A stretch of 64,000 nt of DNA from Piscinibacter sp047602365 (GTDB taxonomy: Bacteria > Pseudomonadota > Gammaproteobacteria > Burkholderiales > Burkholderiaceae_C), in NCBI GenBank assembly GCA_047602365.1, contig JASGHM010000002.1, positions 2,232,001-2,296,000 on the forward strand, written 5' to 3'. Both the position numbers and the translations under genes were made by a program. This document shows, one piece after another, positions 1 to 8,790 of the stretch. Under the pieces are notes generated by a model that saw only the letters and a program-made list of their open reading frames with translations, searched no databases and was not told the DNA's origin. Each line of letters opens with the position of its first letter. Positions within the stretch are counted from its first letter, which is position 1.

Positions 1-624
1 GTAGCTCTTGTCCTCGACGATGCTGATGCCGCTGCCCTGCAGCGCCACCTTCAGCGCGGCGTAGTTCTCCAGGCCGAACAGGTCGTCGACGTAGATCACC
101 GCGGCGCTCTTCGCGCCGTTGGCCTTCAGCATGTCCACGAGCGCGTCCATCATCGGCTTGGGCTGCTGCAGCATCAGGAAGAAGTACGGCAGCTTCATCT
201 CGATCAGCCGCCGGCTCAGCGCCGTCGGCGCGAGGAAGGGGTAGCCGAAGCGGTTGGCCAGCGGCGCAACGGCGAAGTTGGCGTTGCTGCCCCAGGGTGG
301 CAGCACCAGGTCGACCTTGTCGCTGCCCATCAGCTTCTCGTAGGTGCGCACGCAGGTCTCGATGTTGCTCTGGTCGTCGCTGCTGATCAGCTCGATGGGC
401 CGCTTCGTGCCTTTCACGTTCAGGCCGCCGGCGGCGTTCTGCTGCTCGGCCCACAGCAGGTAGTTGGGCTCCTGGCTGACCTGCGCGCCGGTGGTCCAGG
501 GCCCGGTGCGGGCGATCGCGTAGCCGACGCGCACCGGCGCCGCCTGGGCGCGCACGAGCGAGGGGAAGGCCAGTGCGGCGGGGGTGGTGGCCAGGGCCTG
601 GACGACGCTGCGGCGAGTGCTCAT
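1..624 (-). CDS. ABC transporter periplasmic substrate-binding protein, LivK-like (C-terminus outside window)
   Basis: The reading frame starts at an ATG at 624 and stays open to the window edge, giving 208 residues of a protein normally about 400 long. It opens with a twin-arginine-like signal (STRRSVVQ) and an Ala-rich stretch ending in VRAQA, then VRVGYAIARTGPW, which is typical of the receptor family for branched-chain amino acids and amides. The protein would bind a small solute in the periplasm for an ABC importer. Its partners are not visible here and the ligand cannot be told from sequence. It is divergent from an AraC-type regulator, a likely controller. Confidence 0.8.
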   Translation of the reverse strand, partial: MSTRRSVVQALATTPAALAFPSLVRAQAAPVRVGYAIARTGPWTTGAQVSQEPNYLLWAEQQNAAGGLNVKGTKRPIELISSDDQSNIETCVRTYEKLMGSDKVDLVLPPWGSNANFAVAPLANRFGYPFLAPTALSRRLIEMKLPYFFLMLQQPKPMMDALVDMLKANGAKSAAVIYVDDLFGLENYAALKVALQGSGISIVEDKSY

Positions 625-826
625 GGTCTGTCTCCGTGAAGGAATGAACCCGGCTCGGTCCGGCCGGTGGGTAGGTGACGGGAACGGATTCTTCGCGGGC
701 GGGGTCGGTGCGGCTTTGCCGGCCGTGCACCCCGGCTTGCCTATCCGTGCAGAGCGACTAGGGCTTTCCCGATCCACCCGCCCCAAGGCTTGAGGGGTCG
801 GGGGGCAGGCCGCTACGCTGCGCGGC

Positions 827-1786
827 ATGGGCAATCCCGTCGTCAGCACGATGAACACCGACCAGGTCTCGGCGGCCGAACGGCCGGGCTTCTGGGCCGA
901 CTGGATCCACAAGCTCTTCCACGGCCTCGACTCCGACCTCTACGGTGACAGCAGCTTCGACGGCCGCATGGCCACGGTGCGCGCCGGCGACATCGTGCTG
1001 ACGAAGCTGGAGGCGAACCGCCACCGCGTGATGCGCTCGGCCTCGCTGGTGCGGCAGTCGGAGATCGGCTACCTGAAGATCGTCGCGCCCTGGGTGGGCT
1101 GCGCGGGTGTCGAGCAGAAGGGCCGCGAGGCCTGGGTGACGCCCGACCAGTGGAGCATCTACGACACCACCGACAGCTACGCGGTGGCCAACCCGGTGCG
1201 TGTGGAGCACCTGATCGTGATGGTGCCGAAGGACCGCCTGGTCGAGCGCGGCCTGGTGCTGGACCCGCTGATGGCGCGCCGCCTGGGCGGCAGTGGCGGG
1301 GTCGCGCGCATCACGCTGGAGACCATGCGCAACGCCTACCGCGAACTGCCCGGCATGTCGGAGACGGCGGCACGCGGCGTCGGCGACGCGATCACGCAGC
1401 TCGTGCACCTGTCGATGCTCGACCTGGCCGGCATCGGCACCGCGCAGACGCAGCGCGAAGCGCTGCGCGAGCGCATCAAGCAGCATGTCGGCGAACGCCT
1501 CGGCGACCCGCAGCTGACGGTGGACAGCATCGCGCTGGCGCTGAACTGCAGCCGACGCCAGCTCTACAACGCCTTCGCCGAGGAACCCGACGGCGTGGCC
1601 GGCTACATCCTGCGCCGCCGCCTCGACGGCTGCCGGCGTTGCCTCGACGACCGCATGCAGGCGCACCGCTCGATCACCGAGATCGCCTTCGACTTCGGCT
1701 TCTCCAACATGGCGCACTTCAGCCGCGTCTTCCGCACGCACCTGGGGCTGCCGCCGAGCGACTACCGGCGCGGCGCGCTGGCCTGA
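827..1786 (+). CDS. AraC-family transcriptional regulator
   Basis: A 319-residue protein. The N-terminal ~190 residues look like the AraC-binding-like domain (cupin-type sensor, Pfam AraC_binding_2 group). The C-terminal ~100 residues carry the double helix-turn-helix: the first around LTVDSIALALNCSRRQLYNA, the second ending in the family signature ITEIAFDFGFSNMAHFSRVF then GLPPSDYRR. It binds DNA and usually activates a neighbouring operon. It is divergent from the binding-protein gene ending at 1, with about 200 bp between the starts, so it probably controls that transport system. A second in-frame ATG at 851 is an alternative start. The effector is unknown. Confidence 0.88.
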   Translation: MGNPVVSTMNTDQVSAAERPGFWADWIHKLFHGLDSDLYGDSSFDGRMATVRAGDIVLTKLEANRHRVMRSASLVRQSEIGYLKIVAPWVGCAGVEQKGREAWVTPDQWSIYDTTDSYAVANPVRVEHLIVMVPKDRLVERGLVLDPLMARRLGGSGGVARITLETMRNAYRELPGMSETAARGVGDAITQLVHLSMLDLAGIGTAQTQREALRERIKQHVGERLGDPQLTVDSIALALNCSRRQLYNAFAEEPDGVAGYILRRRLDGCRRCLDDRMQAHRSITEIAFDFGFSNMAHFSRVFRTHLGLPPSDYRRGALA

Positions 1787-1814
1787 GCTGTCCTGGCGCC
1801 CGGCCGTCCGCCCG

Positions 1815-3161
1815 CTAGTTGCGGACCGGCTGGTTGTTCACGTTCACGACACGGCAGCTCGGCGTGTAGGGCTGGCGCTGCGCCTCGCACTTCGACATCG
1901 CGCTGCGCACCGCGTCGTCCAGCGAATCGGAGTTGGCCACCCACGCGTAGTTCTGCCGCGACGACGCGACGAAGACCTTGTGCCCCGGCGCCCGGAGGTA
2001 GTCGCGGAAGGCGTCCTGCAGCGCTGCGGCCCCGTTGCCGCTGCTGCCGCTGATGTTGGCGTCTGCGCCGAGCTCGATCACCTCGTCGGCGCTCTCGCGT
2101 GACGCCGCCTCGGCATACCGCTCCGCGAACCGGATGCCGGAGCGCACCAGCATCGCGATGCTCAGCAGCAGCACCAGCAGCGCCAGCCCCAGCCAGCCCC
2201 AGCGGCCCTTGGGCGGCGGCGGCCCGTACTCGTTGGTCTCCGGGTTGCCGGGCACCAGCCCGAACAGCAGGCTGGCCAGGCTGCCGGCGTAAGGCACCAG
2301 CACGAACAGCGCCCACCAGCCGTGGCGGTCGCAGTCGTGGCAGCGCAGCACCGTCAGGCGCATCGAGAAGAAGAACACGGCCACCACCCCGGTGCCCACC
2401 AGCAACGCCCGCGGCAGGCTGGGCAGGATCAGGAAGCCTGCGGTCAGCAGCAGCAGCGCGCTGATCAGCCACAGGTTGGCGGCGGCGCTGGACAGGCGCC
2501 CCACGCGGCCCGAGAAGCTGAACCCGATCGGCCAGGCACTGCGTTCGCCGGCATGCGCATCGCCCGGGGTCCGGCGACGCGACGTGCGGCGTGCCTCCAG
2601 CGCCGCCTGCCGCTCGGCCCGCCGCTGCGCTTCCTCCTCCTGCTTCGCCGCGATCGCCATCTCGATGTTGCTGCCACAGGAACGGCACAGCAGCCGCTTG
2701 CTCTGGCGCTCTCCGCAGTTCGGGCAGACCACGTCGTCGGCTGCCGCGGTCTCGACCAGCGCGAGTGTCTTGGGCGGGTCCGGCACCGTCGCGGCGGCTG
2801 GGGCGGCGGCTGGGGCGGGTGGCGCCGCTGCGGGTCGCACGGCCGGCGCCGGAACCGCGGCGCGTCGCTCTTCATCGGCCGGCGGCACGATCGTCGGCCA
2901 GCCGGCCGCGGTGCCGGCAGCGGCCGGTGCAGGCATGGCCTCGACGTGCACGCGGGCGCCCATGGCGGCGAGGCGGCTGACGTAGCGCTGCGCGTCGGCA
3001 GCCACGAGGCCGCGCTTGAGCACGGTGCGCCGACCGGAGAACAGCTGCTTCAGCCTTGGCTCGTCGGCCTGCAGCACCCGGCCGAGTTCGCGCTGAACGT
3101 CGTCGAGGCGGAAACCCTCCAGCACTTCACCGCAGAACACGAGTTGGACAGGTGCGCTCAT
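1815..3161 (-). CDS. DUF805 membrane protein with zinc-ribbon
   Basis: About 448 residues from the ATG at 3161; the frame extends upstream but the MSAPVQLVFCGEV start fits best. An N-terminal ~75-residue domain is followed by a Pro/Ala-rich linker, then a zinc ribbon (CPNCGERQ...CRSCG). The membrane region contains the DUF805 pattern (FSFSGRVGR, then hydrophobic helices, RCHDCDRHGWWAL, and GNPETNEYGPPP). A last transmembrane helix leads to a C-terminal domain of about 100 residues that is probably outside the cytoplasm. The function of DUF805 proteins is not established. Convergent with the AraC gene and divergent from ureD. Confidence 0.75.
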   Translation of the reverse strand: MSAPVQLVFCGEVLEGFRLDDVQRELGRVLQADEPRLKQLFSGRRTVLKRGLVAADAQRYVSRLAAMGARVHVEAMPAPAAAGTAAGWPTIVPPADEERRAAVPAPAVRPAAAPPAPAAAPAAATVPDPPKTLALVETAAADDVVCPNCGERQSKRLLCRSCGSNIEMAIAAKQEEEAQRRAERQAALEARRTSRRRTPGDAHAGERSAWPIGFSFSGRVGRLSSAAANLWLISALLLLTAGFLILPSLPRALLVGTGVVAVFFFSMRLTVLRCHDCDRHGWWALFVLVPYAGSLASLLFGLVPGNPETNEYGPPPPKGRWGWLGLALLVLLLSIAMLVRSGIRFAERYAEAASRESADEVIELGADANISGSSGNGAAALQDAFRDYLRAPGHKVFVASSRQNYAWVANSDSLDDAVRSAMSKCEAQRQPYTPSCRVVNVNNQPVRN

Positions 3162-3312
3162 CGAGGCCAGGGAGTTCGAAGGAAGCGGAATTGTCGGGCC
3201 TGGGCGCGGCAACGACGGGCGGGCAGGAGATGTCGCGTCCGTGCGATCCCGCACGGGCGACGCCCGATCTCGAGCCGCTGGCTACACTGCCGGCTCACTC
3301 TTCCTCGCACGC

Positions 3313-4143
3313 ATGGGCTGGCACGGCCGACTCGAACTCGACTACCGCCGCGACGGCGACACCACCACTGCCCACGACCGCCACGACGGCCCGCTGCGCG
3401 TGCTGCAGCGGCTCTATCCGGAAGGCCCGGGCATCTGCCACCATGTGCTGGTGCACCCGCCGGGTGGCATGGTCGGCGGCGACACGCTGGACATCACGCT
3501 GACACTGGCCGAGGGCAGCCATGCGGTGATCACCACGCCGGGCGCGGCGCGCTTCTACCGCAGCGGCGGCGACACGGCGGTGCAGCGCCTGGCGGCGCAG
3601 CTGCGGCCGGGGGCGCGGCTGGAATGGCTGCCGCTGGAGACGATCGCCTACAGAGGCTGCCTGGGCGAGAACCAGATGCGTTTCGAACCGGCTGCCGGTG
3701 CCGAACTGATCGGCTGGGACGTGCTGGCGCTGGGCCTGCCGGCCGCCGAGCAGCCGTTCGAGCGCGGCCGCTACCGGCAGAACATCGAAGTGCCCGGCCG
3801 CTGGCTGGAACGCGGCGTGATCGCCGCCGACGATGCGCTGCTGCTCGACTCGCCGCTCGGCCTGGCCGGCCGGCGTGTGATGGGCACGCTGTGGTTCGCC
3901 GCCGGTACGCCGCTGAGGGCCGCACGCCGCGACGCGCTGCTCGATGCGGCACGCGCGGCCTGCGAGGGCCACGAACTCGCAGGCACGGCCGGCGCCACCG
4001 CGCCGAACGATGCCGTGGTACTGCTGCGTGCGTTGGCGCCCCGGGTCGAACCGCTGATGGAACTGTTCAAGGCGGTGCGCAACCGCTGGCGCGCGCAGGC
4101 CTGGGGGCTCGAACCGCTGCTGCCGCGGATCTGGCGCACCTGA
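3313..4143 (+). CDS. ureD: Urease accessory protein UreD (UreH)
   Basis: UreD binds apo-urease and, with UreF and UreG, forms the scaffold that delivers nickel and CO2 to the UreC active site. The 276-residue product shows the family core: GPLRVLQRLYPEG, HHVLVHPPGGMVGGD, TTPGAARFYRS and EWLPLETIAYRG. I chose the ATG at 3313 (MGWHGRLELDY) because relatives begin this way and a -10-like TACACT lies at 3283-3288. A GTG at 3241, preceded by AGGAG at a rather long spacing, would add 24 residues. Unusually, the next gene is not ureA: that lies 17.6 kb downstream. Confidence 0.93.
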   Translation: MGWHGRLELDYRRDGDTTTAHDRHDGPLRVLQRLYPEGPGICHHVLVHPPGGMVGGDTLDITLTLAEGSHAVITTPGAARFYRSGGDTAVQRLAAQLRPGARLEWLPLETIAYRGCLGENQMRFEPAAGAELIGWDVLALGLPAAEQPFERGRYRQNIEVPGRWLERGVIAADDALLLDSPLGLAGRRVMGTLWFAAGTPLRAARRDALLDAARAACEGHELAGTAGATAPNDAVVLLRALAPRVEPLMELFKAVRNRWRAQAWGLEPLLPRIWRT

Positions 4144-4173
4144 GCGGCCACGGCGGATGCGACCGCCGGCCGC
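4144..4173. terminator. Strong GC hairpin between convergent ureD and hydrolase genes
   Basis: Starting immediately after the ureD stop codon, GCGGC (4144-4148) pairs with GCCGC (4169-4173) and CGGCGG (4151-4156) with CCGCCG (4163-4168), with a 6-base loop. No T-run follows, so an intrinsic terminator is only inferred from the position between convergent genes. Confidence 0.45.
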
Positions 4174-4185
4174 CGCGGGCACCGT

Positions 4186-5223
4186 TCAGCGCCACAGGTC
4201 CGCGAAGAATGCGGCGACCTGGTTCTCCAACTCGGGCAGGTAGGCCAGGCGATCGAAGCCGGGCGGGTTGGCGGCAGCATCGCCCGCCGCCGAGGGCAGC
4301 GGCACCACCGACTGCGCCATGAAGGCGAAGTGCCCTGCGCCGGCCGCGGTGCTGGCCTGGGCTGCCGGCAGGCTGGCGACGACATGCCCGCCGTGGTACT
4401 TGCCGTTGAGCACCACGTCCCGCTCGGCCACGATGACACGCACCGGCACGGTGATGGCGGCCAGGCTCTCGGGCGTGAGCACCACGGCCATCGGCGCCAG
4501 CGCCACCACTGCGCGGATGCGGGGGTCGGGCACCGACACCCGCGCCGCCTGCGGCGCAGCGGCATCGGCGGCGGGCGCAGCCTGCGGGTCGGCGGCCGGG
4601 GTGCCGCCCGGCCCCTTGGCCAGCGAGCAGAAGCCCGGGTCGTCCTGCACCGTGCGGCAATGCTGCGCGGCGCGCTGCGGCTCGGCCTGCGCACCCGCCA
4701 GCGCCAGCACGCTGTAGCCGCCGGCGGAATGGCCCACGGCGCCGATGCGGCCGGCCGGGATGCGTGCGCCCCATTCCGGGCTCGCCAGCAGTGCATCCAG
4801 CACCCGACTGAGCTGGCGCGGGCGCTCGCTGAAATAGCGGCCCGAGCTGATCAGCGACCTGTCTTCCCAGTTGTCGCCCGGGTGACGGACCGCGGCCACC
4901 AGGTAGCCGTCGCTGGCCAGCCGCGTGGCGAGGTTGTGGTGGTTCAGCTCCGTGCCGCCCGTGCCGTGCGACAACAGGATCAAGCCCTTGAGCGGCGCCT
5001 CGGCGGCCGGTGCCCCCGGCGCCACCAGCGGCCGCCAGGGTCCCATCGGCACGATGCGCGCAGGCGTTGCCGTGGGGTAGAACAGCGCGACCGTCATCGG
5101 TGCGTCTCCCGCGACGCCGAGCGTGCGGTAGCCCGCGTGCTGCGCGCTGGCATGGCCGGACAGCGACAGCAAGGCCACGGCGGTCAGTGCGGCGCGGTTC
5201 AGAAGGGTGCGAAACGGGGTCAT
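4186..5223 (-). CDS. Secreted alpha/beta hydrolase (dienelactone hydrolase / PAF-acetylhydrolase-like)
   Basis: 345 residues with a signal peptide (residues 1-27, ending GHASAQ), so probably periplasmic. The fold is seen in LILLSHGTGG (oxyanion region) and the nucleophile elbow GAVGHSAGGYS. A late Gly-His (GAGHFAFM) is the likely catalytic histidine. An insert of about 60 residues between, rich in Ala and Pro with two Cys (HCRTVQDDPGFC), is typical of a lid. The substrate is unknown: an ester or lactone is likely. It sits on the opposite strand to ureD, separating it from the other urease genes. A GGAG precedes the ATG. Confidence 0.8.
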   Translation of the reverse strand: MTPFRTLLNRAALTAVALLSLSGHASAQHAGYRTLGVAGDAPMTVALFYPTATPARIVPMGPWRPLVAPGAPAAEAPLKGLILLSHGTGGTELNHHNLATRLASDGYLVAAVRHPGDNWEDRSLISSGRYFSERPRQLSRVLDALLASPEWGARIPAGRIGAVGHSAGGYSVLALAGAQAEPQRAAQHCRTVQDDPGFCSLAKGPGGTPAADPQAAPAADAAAPQAARVSVPDPRIRAVVALAPMAVVLTPESLAAITVPVRVIVAERDVVLNGKYHGGHVVASLPAAQASTAAGAGHFAFMAQSVVPLPSAAGDAAANPPGFDRLAYLPELENQVAAFFADLWR

Positions 5224-5374
5224 GGTGTGTCTCCGGCAGTCGCTGTGTCAGCGCGATGCCGGGACTGTAGGAACTCGGGCCGTCGCCGGCCAAGGCGCTG
5301 CGACGAAGTGCGCCGGAGCAGCGCCAGGCGCAGCGGTCGCGGCGTGGGCTGCGGCGGCGCTTCGGCCGCGTCGC

Positions 5375-6046
5375 TCACTCCGCGGCGAAGCTGTACGGCC
5401 CGCCGCGCTCCAGCGCGCGGCGGTACGCCGGCCGCGCGTGGATGCGCTGCAGCCAGTCCATCAGCTTCGGCCGCCGTTCGTCCAGCCCGGCGCGCTGGGC
5501 GGCAGCCTCGACCGGGAAGCTCATCTGGATGTCGGCCGCGCTGAACTCGTTGCCGGCGAACCAGGGCCGCTGGCCCAGTTCGGCTTCCATGAAGTCGAGC
5601 TGGCGCTCGAGGTTCGGCGTCACGAAGCTCTTCAGCACCTGCGCGGATATGCCACGTGCGATCGGCCTGGCGAAGAAGGGCATCGGCGCGCTGGCCACCT
5701 TGTCGAACACCAGCTTCAGCAGCAGCGGCGGCATCGCCGAGCCTTCGGCGAAGTGCAGCCAGTAGCGGTAGCGCAGCAGCTCCGGCGCGCCGGGCGCGGG
5801 GCGCAGGCGGCCGCCCTCGCGCTCGACCAGGTACTCGATGATCGCGCCCGACTCGGCCACCGTGTTGTCGCCGTCGCCGATCACCGGCGACTTGCCCAGC
5901 GGGTGCACGGCGCGCAGTTCGGGCGGCGCGAGCATCGTCTTGCGGTCGCGCTGGTAGTGGCGGATCTCGTAGGGCAGCCCCAGTTCCTCGAGCAGCCAGA
6001 GCACACGCTGCGAGCGTGAATCGTTGAGGTGGTGGACGGTGATCAT
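5375..6046 (-). CDS. Glutathione S-transferase family protein
   Basis: 223 residues with the two-domain GST layout. The N-terminal thioredoxin-like half (MITVHHLNDSRSQRVLWLLEELGLPYE) has the Ser/Arg region that contacts glutathione, and the later NTVAESGAIIEYL is the gamma-glutamyl-binding ES motif. The helical C-terminal half contains FSAADIQMSFPVE, the conserved N-capping Asp box. It probably conjugates or reduces small electrophiles in the cytosol. The substrate cannot be predicted. It is downstream of the urt genes on the same strand with a ~50-bp gap, so it may be co-transcribed. Confidence 0.88.
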   Translation of the reverse strand: MITVHHLNDSRSQRVLWLLEELGLPYEIRHYQRDRKTMLAPPELRAVHPLGKSPVIGDGDNTVAESGAIIEYLVEREGGRLRPAPGAPELLRYRYWLHFAEGSAMPPLLLKLVFDKVASAPMPFFARPIARGISAQVLKSFVTPNLERQLDFMEAELGQRPWFAGNEFSAADIQMSFPVEAAAQRAGLDERRPKLMDWLQRIHARPAYRRALERGGPYSFAAE

Positions 6047-6099
6047 GGGCGGCGATTCTGCCCGCCACGGGTCGGGAGTGCAGCGACTCGCCGGCGTCG

Positions 6100-6792
6100 T
6101 CAGATCGACATGCGCTCGCGCACGCCCTCGCGCTCCATGTCGGCGCCGCGGCCACGCTGCACGATCTCGCCGCGTTCCATCAGCAGGTACTGGTCGGCCA
6201 GTTCGGCAGCGAAGTCGTAGTACTGCTCGACCAGCACGATGGCCATGGTCTTGCGGTCGGCCAGCATGCGGATGACGCGGCCGATGTCCTTGATGATGCT
6301 GGGCTGGATGCCTTCGGTCGGCTCGTCGAGGATCAGCAGCTTCGGCCCGGCCGCCAGCGCGCGGGCGATGGCGAGCTGCTGCTGCTGGCCGCCGGAGAGG
6401 TCGCCGCCGCGGCGGTTGAGGAACTGCTTGAGGATGGGAAACAGGTCGAACAGCTCGGCCGGGATCGGCATGCTGCCCTTCTTGGTGGCCATGCCCATGC
6501 GCAGGTTCTCTTCCACCGTCAGGCGGCCGAAGATCTCGCGGCCCTGCGGCACGTAGCCGACACCCTTGCGCACACGCTCGAACGAGGTGTCGCGGGTGAT
6601 GTCCTGGCCGTCGAGCTGGATGCTGCCGGTCTTCACCGGCACCACGCCCATCAGCGACTTCAGCAGCGTGGTCTTGCCGACGCCGTTGCGGCCGAGCACG
6701 ACGGTGACTTCGCCGATCTTCGACTCGAAGCCGAGGTTGCGCAGGATGTGCGAGCCACCGTAGTACTGGTTGATGCCTTCGACTTTGAGCAT
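6100..6792 (-). CDS. urtE: Urea ABC transporter ATP-binding protein UrtE
   Basis: 230 residues; a LivF-type ATPase of the urea importer. Walker A is GRNGVGKTTLLK, the signature LSGGQQQQLAIARAL, and Walker B LLILDEPTEGIQPS, whose IQPS ending is characteristic of UrtE. It works as a heterodimer with UrtD on the cytoplasmic face of the UrtB/UrtC permease. The start lies one base beyond the urtD stop, so translation is probably coupled. Last gene of the urtABCDE series. Confidence 0.95.
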   Translation of the reverse strand: MLKVEGINQYYGGSHILRNLGFESKIGEVTVVLGRNGVGKTTLLKSLMGVVPVKTGSIQLDGQDITRDTSFERVRKGVGYVPQGREIFGRLTVEENLRMGMATKKGSMPIPAELFDLFPILKQFLNRRGGDLSGGQQQQLAIARALAAGPKLLILDEPTEGIQPSIIKDIGRVIRMLADRKTMAIVLVEQYYDFAAELADQYLLMERGEIVQRGRGADMEREGVRERMSI

Positions 6793-6793
6793 G

Positions 6794-7672
6794 TCAGCGA
6801 CCCAGATAGACCTCGACGACCTTGTCGTTGGCCTGCACGTCCTTCAGCGAACCTTCGGCCAGCACGCTGCCCTCGTGCAGCACGGTGACCTTCTTGCTCG
6901 CCTTGCCCTGCGTCAGCTCGCCGATGAACTTCATGTCGTGTTCGACGACCACCAGCGAGTGGCTGCCTTCGAGCGACAGGAACAGCTCGGCGGTGCGCTC
7001 GGTCTCCTCGTCGGTCATGCCGGCCACCGGCTCGTCGAGCAGCAGCAGCTTGGGGTCCTGCATCAGCAGCATGCCGATCTCCAGCCACTGCTTCTGGCCG
7101 TGGCTGAGCAGCCCGGCGGTGCGCTGGGCGCTGTCCTTCAGGTGGATCAGCGTCAGGATCTCGCCGATGCGGTCGAGCTGCGGGCCGGTCAGGCGGAAGA
7201 ACATCGAGGCGCGCACGCCGTGGTCGGTCTTCAGCGCCAGCTCGAGGTTCTCGAACACCGACAGGTGCTCGAACACCGTCGGCTTCTGGAACTTGCGGCC
7301 GATGCCGATGGTCGCGATGTCGTTCTCGCGCAGGCGCAGCAGGTCGATGGTCGAGCCGAAGAAGGCCTTGCCGGCGTCGGGTCGCGTCTTGCCGGTGATG
7401 ACGTCCATCATCGTCGTCTTGCCGGCGCCGTTCGGGCCGATGATGCAGCGCAGCTCGCCGGCGCTGATCGACAGGCTCAGCGCGTTGAGCGCCTTGAAGC
7501 CGTCGAAGCTGACGGTGATGTCGTCGAGGTAGAGGATGGCGCCGTGCGCCAGGTCCAGTTCGCCGGTGACCACGCGCCCGTAGCTGGCACCGCCGGACAC
7601 CGCCTTGGTGGCGACGACCTTCTCGTGATCGGCACGGATCTGTGCGCCCGCCTTCATCAGGTCCGGCGTCAT
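6794..7672 (-). CDS. urtD: Urea ABC transporter ATP-binding protein UrtD
   Basis: 292 residues from an ATG at 7672 that overlaps the urtC stop by four bases (ATGA), which decides the start although the frame is open much further. A ~45-residue N-terminal extension precedes the ATPase: Walker A IIGPNGAGKTTMMDVITG, signature LSHGQKQWLEIGM (the LSHGQKQ form typical of UrtD) and Walker B LLLLDEPVAGMTDEE. It pairs with UrtE to power urea uptake. Confidence 0.95.
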   Translation of the reverse strand: MTPDLMKAGAQIRADHEKVVATKAVSGGASYGRVVTGELDLAHGAILYLDDITVSFDGFKALNALSLSISAGELRCIIGPNGAGKTTMMDVITGKTRPDAGKAFFGSTIDLLRLRENDIATIGIGRKFQKPTVFEHLSVFENLELALKTDHGVRASMFFRLTGPQLDRIGEILTLIHLKDSAQRTAGLLSHGQKQWLEIGMLLMQDPKLLLLDEPVAGMTDEETERTAELFLSLEGSHSLVVVEHDMKFIGELTQGKASKKVTVLHEGSVLAEGSLKDVQANDKVVEVYLGR

Positions 7673-8790
7673 GCGCGTGTCTCCTTCTTCACCTTGCGCA
7701 CCAGGCCGATGATCCCCTGCGGCAGGAGCAGCGTCACCGCGATGAACAGCGCGCCGAGGAAGTACAGCCAGAACTCCGGGAAGGCCTGGGTGAACCAGCT
7801 CTTCGCACCGTTGACGAAGAAGGCGCCGACGATCGGCCCGATCAGCGTGCCGCGGCCGCCGACCGCCGCCCAGATCGCCATCTCGATCGACGCCGCCGGG
7901 CTCATCTCGCCCGGGTTGATGATGCCGACCTGCGGCACGTAGAGCGCACCGGCGATGCCGCACATCACCGCCGAGATGACCCAGATCGTCAGCTTGTAGC
8001 GGATCGGGTCGTAGCCGGTGAACATCACCCGGCTTTCGGCGTCGCGGATGGCCTGCAGCACGCGGCCGAACTTGCTGGCCACCAGCCAGCGCGCGAAGAC
8101 GAAGAAGCCGATCAAGGTGAGCCCGGTGATCACGAACAGCACCATGCGCATGCTCGGCGTCGCGATCGTGATGCCGAGGATGCGCTTGAAGTCGGTGAAG
8201 CCGTTGTTGCCGCCGAAGCCGGTCTCGTTGCGGAAGAACAGCAGCATCGCCGCGAAGGTCATCGCCTGCGTGATGATGGAAAAGTAAACGCCCTTGATGC
8301 GCGAGCGGAAGGCGAAGAAGCCGAACACGAAGGCCAGCAGCCCCGGCGCCAGCACCACCATGAGCATCTGGAACACGAAGCTGTCGCTCGCCGCCCAGTG
8401 CCAGGGAAATTCCTTCCAGTTCAGGAACACCATGAAGTCCGGCATGTCGGACTGGTACTGGCCGTCGCGGCCGATCTGGCGCATCAGGTACATGCCCATC
8501 GCGTAGCCGCCGAGCGCGAAGAACAGGCCGTGGCCGAGCGAGAGGATGCCGGTGTAGCCCCAGATCAGGTCCATCGCCAGCGCGCAGATCGCGTAGCACA
8601 TGATCTTGCCGACCAGCGCGACGGCGAAGTCGCTCATGTGCAGCGCGCTGCCCTCGGGCACGACCAGGTTCAGCACCGGCGCGACCACCAGCACCACCAG
8701 CAGCGCGGCAAACACGCCGAACCAGCTGGTCAGCGACAGGAACTTCGTGGCCGGTGCCGGCGCGGCAGGGATCGGCAGGACGGCACTCAT
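7669..8790 (-). CDS. urtC: Urea ABC transporter permease UrtC
   Basis: 373 residues, LivM-type inner-membrane permease with about ten hydrophobic segments. Family motifs include DLIWGYTGILSLGHGLFFALGGYAMGMYL and WAAVGGRGTLIGPIVGAFFVNG. With UrtB it forms the channel for urea. The start overlaps the urtB stop by four bases (8787-8790) and its stop overlaps urtD, so the genes form one tightly coupled unit. Confidence 0.95.
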   Translation of the reverse strand: MSAVLPIPAAPAPATKFLSLTSWFGVFAALLVVLVVAPVLNLVVPEGSALHMSDFAVALVGKIMCYAICALAMDLIWGYTGILSLGHGLFFALGGYAMGMYLMRQIGRDGQYQSDMPDFMVFLNWKEFPWHWAASDSFVFQMLMVVLAPGLLAFVFGFFAFRSRIKGVYFSIITQAMTFAAMLLFFRNETGFGGNNGFTDFKRILGITIATPSMRMVLFVITGLTLIGFFVFARWLVASKFGRVLQAIRDAESRVMFTGYDPIRYKLTIWVISAVMCGIAGALYVPQVGIINPGEMSPAASIEMAIWAAVGGRGTLIGPIVGAFFVNGAKSWFTQAFPEFWLYFLGALFIAVTLLLPQGIIGLVRKVKKETRA